From Clostridia bacterium (GTDB lineage Bacteria; Bacillota; Clostridia; SK-Y3; JACMMQ01): a stretch of DNA of 7,868 nt. The notes beneath the pieces were generated by a model. That model made no database searches, was not told the origin of the DNA, and saw only the letters and a program-made list of their open reading frames with translations. The DNA is taken from assembly GCA_014378955.1 (NCBI GenBank), contig JACMMQ010000164.1, forward strand, positions 1 through 7,868, read 5' to 3'. The position numbers were made by a program, and so were the translations under genes. Of this stretch, positions 7,022 through 7,868 are shown piece after piece (position 1 is the first letter of the stretch; each line of letters starts with the position of its first letter).

Positions 7022-7868
7022 ATGATGAAAAGGTTTATTGCATTATTAACCGTATTAACAATGGTGGCTTCCCCGTTCACTGCATCTGCAATTCCTGCTG
7101 AGTCAATCATAGCAGACATGAATTTTGCAATGATGAGTTTTGACGCACCCGCATTAACTTCTGGTCAGGCAAATAAGCAGGGAGCTGTTTATAAATATAA
7201 TAAGGTATTTTCAAAGGGCAGCATCGTCGTAGATGTGCTTGTCACAATTAACGAAATTAGCAATGCAACGGTGGTAAATTTTGACAATGAAGCCAATAAC
7301 AAGACTCGCTTTCAACCCGTCATCACTTCGGGTAACGAAGGGTTTGTAAATTTTAAATTTGATTTTGTTTTGGGTGGTACTAACACGCCAGTAAGAATAA
7401 AAAATTACTATTTAACAGGCATTGATATTGATGGCTTATCATCGACGAAAAGAGAGTTTCATGAAATCTCTGCATTTAATAGCTATAAGGTCAATCAACC
7501 AACGCAGCTAGTAATCAGTACAAACAATGCAAGCACACGCTTTGCGGGCAGAACTACTTCCTTAGATGGCATTGTATTTCATGATTCCTGTGCCTACATA
7601 GCTTCTTATACACAGCCTATTAGCACGACAACCATTAAGTTAGGCAACACAGGGGCTATGGATGATCGGATGTTTTCGCTTAACTTCGGTGAGCCAGGTG
7701 GCGTATTGACAAATCCGGTTGATGTGATTACCCCTACGCCGACACCTGCACCAACCGTAGCACCAACAGCATTACCAACAGCAGTACCAACAGCAGTACC
7801 AACAGCAGTACCAACAGCAGTACCAACAGCAGTACCAACAGCAGTACCAACAGCAGTACCAACAGCAG
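7022..7868 (+). CDS. Secreted c-di-GMP-controlled protein with Thr/Pro repeat stalk (partial)
   Basis: The reading frame stays open to the window edge (282 codons seen, C-terminus missing). Residues 1-23 form a Sec signal peptide: Lys3-Arg4, hydrophobic core FIALLTVLTMV, and an ASA cleavage site before Ile24. Residues about 45-225 look like a beta-rich extracellular domain. Marked stretches are KYNKVFSKGSIVVDVLVTI, VNFKFDFV, GIDIDG (133-138), TRFAGRTTSLDGIVF, and a closing LGNTGAMDDRMFSLNFG (207-223). It has one cysteine (190) and no enzymatic motif that I recognise. The pattern recalls modules of large bacterial surface proteins, from memory and unnamed. From Thr237 comes a TPTPTPAPT linker passing into Thr-Ala-Val-Pro repeats, typical of stalks joining a domain to a wall anchor, SLH, binding or dockerin module; which one is outside the window. 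The start has a strong Shine-Dalgarno; a second ATG follows at 7025. The c-di-GMP riboswitch suggests an adhesion or biofilm role. Confidence 0.88.
   Translation, partial: MMKRFIALLTVLTMVASPFTASAIPAESIIADMNFAMMSFDAPALTSGQANKQGAVYKYNKVFSKGSIVVDVLVTINEISNATVVNFDNEANNKTRFQPVITSGNEGFVNFKFDFVLGGTNTPVRIKNYYLTGIDIDGLSSTKREFHEISAFNSYKVNQPTQLVISTNNASTRFAGRTTSLDGIVFHDSCAYIASYTQPISTTTIKLGNTGAMDDRMFSLNFGEPGGVLTNPVDVITPTPTPAPTVAPTALPTAVPTAVPTAVPTAVPTAVPTAVPTAVPTA
7766..7868 (+). repeat. 12-bp coding tandem repeat (Thr-Ala-Val-Pro)
   Basis: The unit ACAGCAGTACCA occurs seven times with no base change (7778-7861), is preceded by one copy with a single substitution (7766-7777, giving Thr-Ala-Leu-Pro), and continues as a partial copy to the window edge. 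The 12-bp unit keeps frame, so copy changes would alter stalk length without breaking the gene. Identity at the DNA level points to recent expansion. The true copy number is unknown, since the window ends inside the array. Confidence 0.95.

Noticed and set aside
6925..7119. Leftward 64-codon ORF across the riboswitch terminator and signal peptide
   Set aside because: It is antisense to a well-supported terminator, Shine-Dalgarno and signal peptide; no ribosome binding site or conserved feature supports it.
7766..7868. CRISPR-like array
   Set aside because: The units are 12 bp with no spacers and stay in frame within a coding region; this is a protein-coding minisatellite.
7022..7868. Cellulosomal or glycoside hydrolase component
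   Set aside because: The Thr/Pro linker is common in such proteins, but no catalytic, cohesin or dockerin motif is visible in the part present.

Overview
The window looks like a piece of a low-GC Bacillota chromosome, most likely class Clostridia (Lachnospiraceae/Oscillospiraceae-like). Reasons: an E. coli-length bacterial glycogen branching enzyme, a divergent ParE/ParC-type topoisomerase pair of the kind found in gut Clostridia, strong GGAG-type ribosome binding sites, sigma-A-like promoters, and a class I cyclic-di-GMP riboswitch ahead of a secreted Thr/Pro-repeat protein. The lineage is inferred from gene character only; no database search was possible.

Layout. Positions 1-131 hold no gene but a dense series of inverted repeats, probably a structured intergenic element that includes the terminator of the leftward genes. 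Three genes then read leftward (minus strand), in transcription order: a type IIA topoisomerase ATPase/TOPRIM subunit (parE-like, 6628-4631), its cleavage/religation subunit (parC-like, 4614-2434, only 16 bp after parE), and glgB (2325-136, 108 bp after parC). No clear terminator separates parC from glgB, so glgB may be read at least partly from the parE promoter (TTGTAA-N17-TATAAT at 6721-6693).

The 393-bp region 6629-7021 is a divergent control region. Its left part carries the parE promoter bracketed by a near-perfect 16-bp direct repeat. Its right part carries a rightward extended -10 promoter, a c-di-GMP-I (GEMM-I) aptamer, an intrinsic terminator whose 5' arm begins inside the aptamer, and a strong Shine-Dalgarno. 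This leader feeds a rightward gene (7022 to beyond the window end) for a secreted protein: signal peptide, a roughly 200-residue beta-rich domain that I cannot name, then a Thr/Pro linker that becomes an exact 12-bp tandem repeat (Thr-Ala-Val-Pro), in which the window ends.

How it fits together. The leftward genes are housekeeping: DNA topology/decatenation and glycogen synthesis. The rightward unit is accessory: a surface or secreted protein whose expression is predicted to be switched on when c-di-GMP is high, as expected for adhesion or biofilm functions. The most interesting points are the aptamer/terminator overlap, the unnamed secreted domain with its minisatellite stalk, a methionine at the usual quinolone-contact serine of the ParC-like subunit, the direct repeats around the parE promoter, and the hairpin cluster at the left end. 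Both ends of the window lie in repetitive sequence, which suggests assembly breaks at repeats.
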